From Gari tellinella (Eukaryota > Mollusca > Bivalvia > Cardiida > Psammobiidae): a DNA stretch of 64,000 nucleotides. The notes under the pieces were generated by a model. That model had not been told where the DNA came from. It ran no database searches and saw only the letters and a list, made by a program, of their open reading frames with translations. The stretch is from contig OV277871.1 in assembly GCA_922989275.2 (NCBI GenBank), positions 2,294,001-2,358,000 of the forward strand, read 5' to 3'. The position numbers and the translations under genes are program-made. This document shows, one piece after another, positions 63,699 through 64,000 of the stretch (the stretch's first letter is position 1; every line of letters begins with the position of its first letter).

Positions 63699-64000
63699 GC
63701 GAGTTCGAAGTATCTAGATTCGACTGTAATTTAAAGAAAACCTGCACAAAAGAACAATTCGTTTCACCAAACGCATGAACAATACCAGAACAACTGTACA
63801 TTGATAGTCGAATCAGAAGCTGGATAACTCAACGACTAATCAGGTTCCAAACTTTGTGCCACTCATTATTTACATTGATAAACGGTCGCGTTGGTAACAG
63901 CTTGTCTTGGATCTAAGGTTATGAAGAATTTGAATTAAGACTCAATTTAGATTATTTATAACCAAGGTGACAGAGTCATATACCTGATAGTCCGGCAGAG

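Overview
The window looks like invertebrate nuclear DNA, most likely from a bivalve mollusc. The reasons are the AT-rich non-coding background, fragments of animal-type LINE and Tc1 proteins, tRNA-type SINEs with a GCCGTAAAACCCAA tail that I associate with bivalves, and extreme loading with short palindromic (MITE-like) elements. The organism call is an inference. I found no convincing intact host gene.

The main object is a 10.6 kb Polinton/Maverick-like (adintovirus-like) provirus at 2013-12650. It has AG...CT termini, long terminal inverted repeats (left 2013-3119, right 11352-12650) and a perfect 6-bp target duplication ATTGCA at 2007-2012 and 12651-12656. Five genes lie head to tail on the minus strand, in transcription order: a small basic protein of the kind found beside Polinton structural genes (10403-10059), a lysine/arginine-rich protein with 30-residue repeats (10099-9506), a C2H2 zinc-finger packaging-type ATPase in two exons (9464-7754), a CARD-RING protein (7534-7001) and a death-domain protein (6808-6440). 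No DNA polymerase B, integrase, protease or capsid gene is visible, so the copy is either reduced or a specialised non-autonomous relative. Two death-fold proteins next to virion-type genes suggest interference with host apoptosis or innate signalling. Pyrimidine-rich (left) and purine-rich (right) simple repeats separate the gene block from the two TIRs.

The rest is a dense repeat landscape. At least six MITE-like families with different termini recur: PAL-A (TACAGTGGAGAA), PAL-B (TTAACCCCTTCACTG), PAL-C (CAGTGTTCCCTC), PAL-D (CAGGGCTCCAGATAAG), PAL-E (GGGCCCGTTTCATAAAAC) and PAL-F (TTAACCCTTT plus an AAAGCAGGCTGAAAG hairpin). Families A, B and C, and many solitary sites, carry the same roughly 60-bp hairpin core (AAACAGTTTGGA...CAGACGCCG...GTAAC...CGGCGTCTG...TCCAAACTGTTT). 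About 50 copies are recognisable in 64 kb, with paired stem changes. Nested insertions (PAL-D in PAL-B, PAL-A in PAL-B, LINE in PAL-C, SINE in PAL-A, PAL-F in a pogo-like element) give a relative chronology.

LINE fragments lie at about 17052-17990, 32956-34937 and 39159-39925 (all minus strand), and a dead Tc1-like transposase tail at 28241-28483. From 42.8 to 45.4 kb an 835-bp segment is duplicated almost perfectly 1789 bp apart, and a 228-bp companion module recurs at 51936. From 48.0 to 51.6 kb the sequence is rich in AGATCTAGATCT-type self-complementary motifs and holds a candidate DNA transposon with TTTCGACACC-type ends. The stretches between are AT-rich with no recognisable gene.
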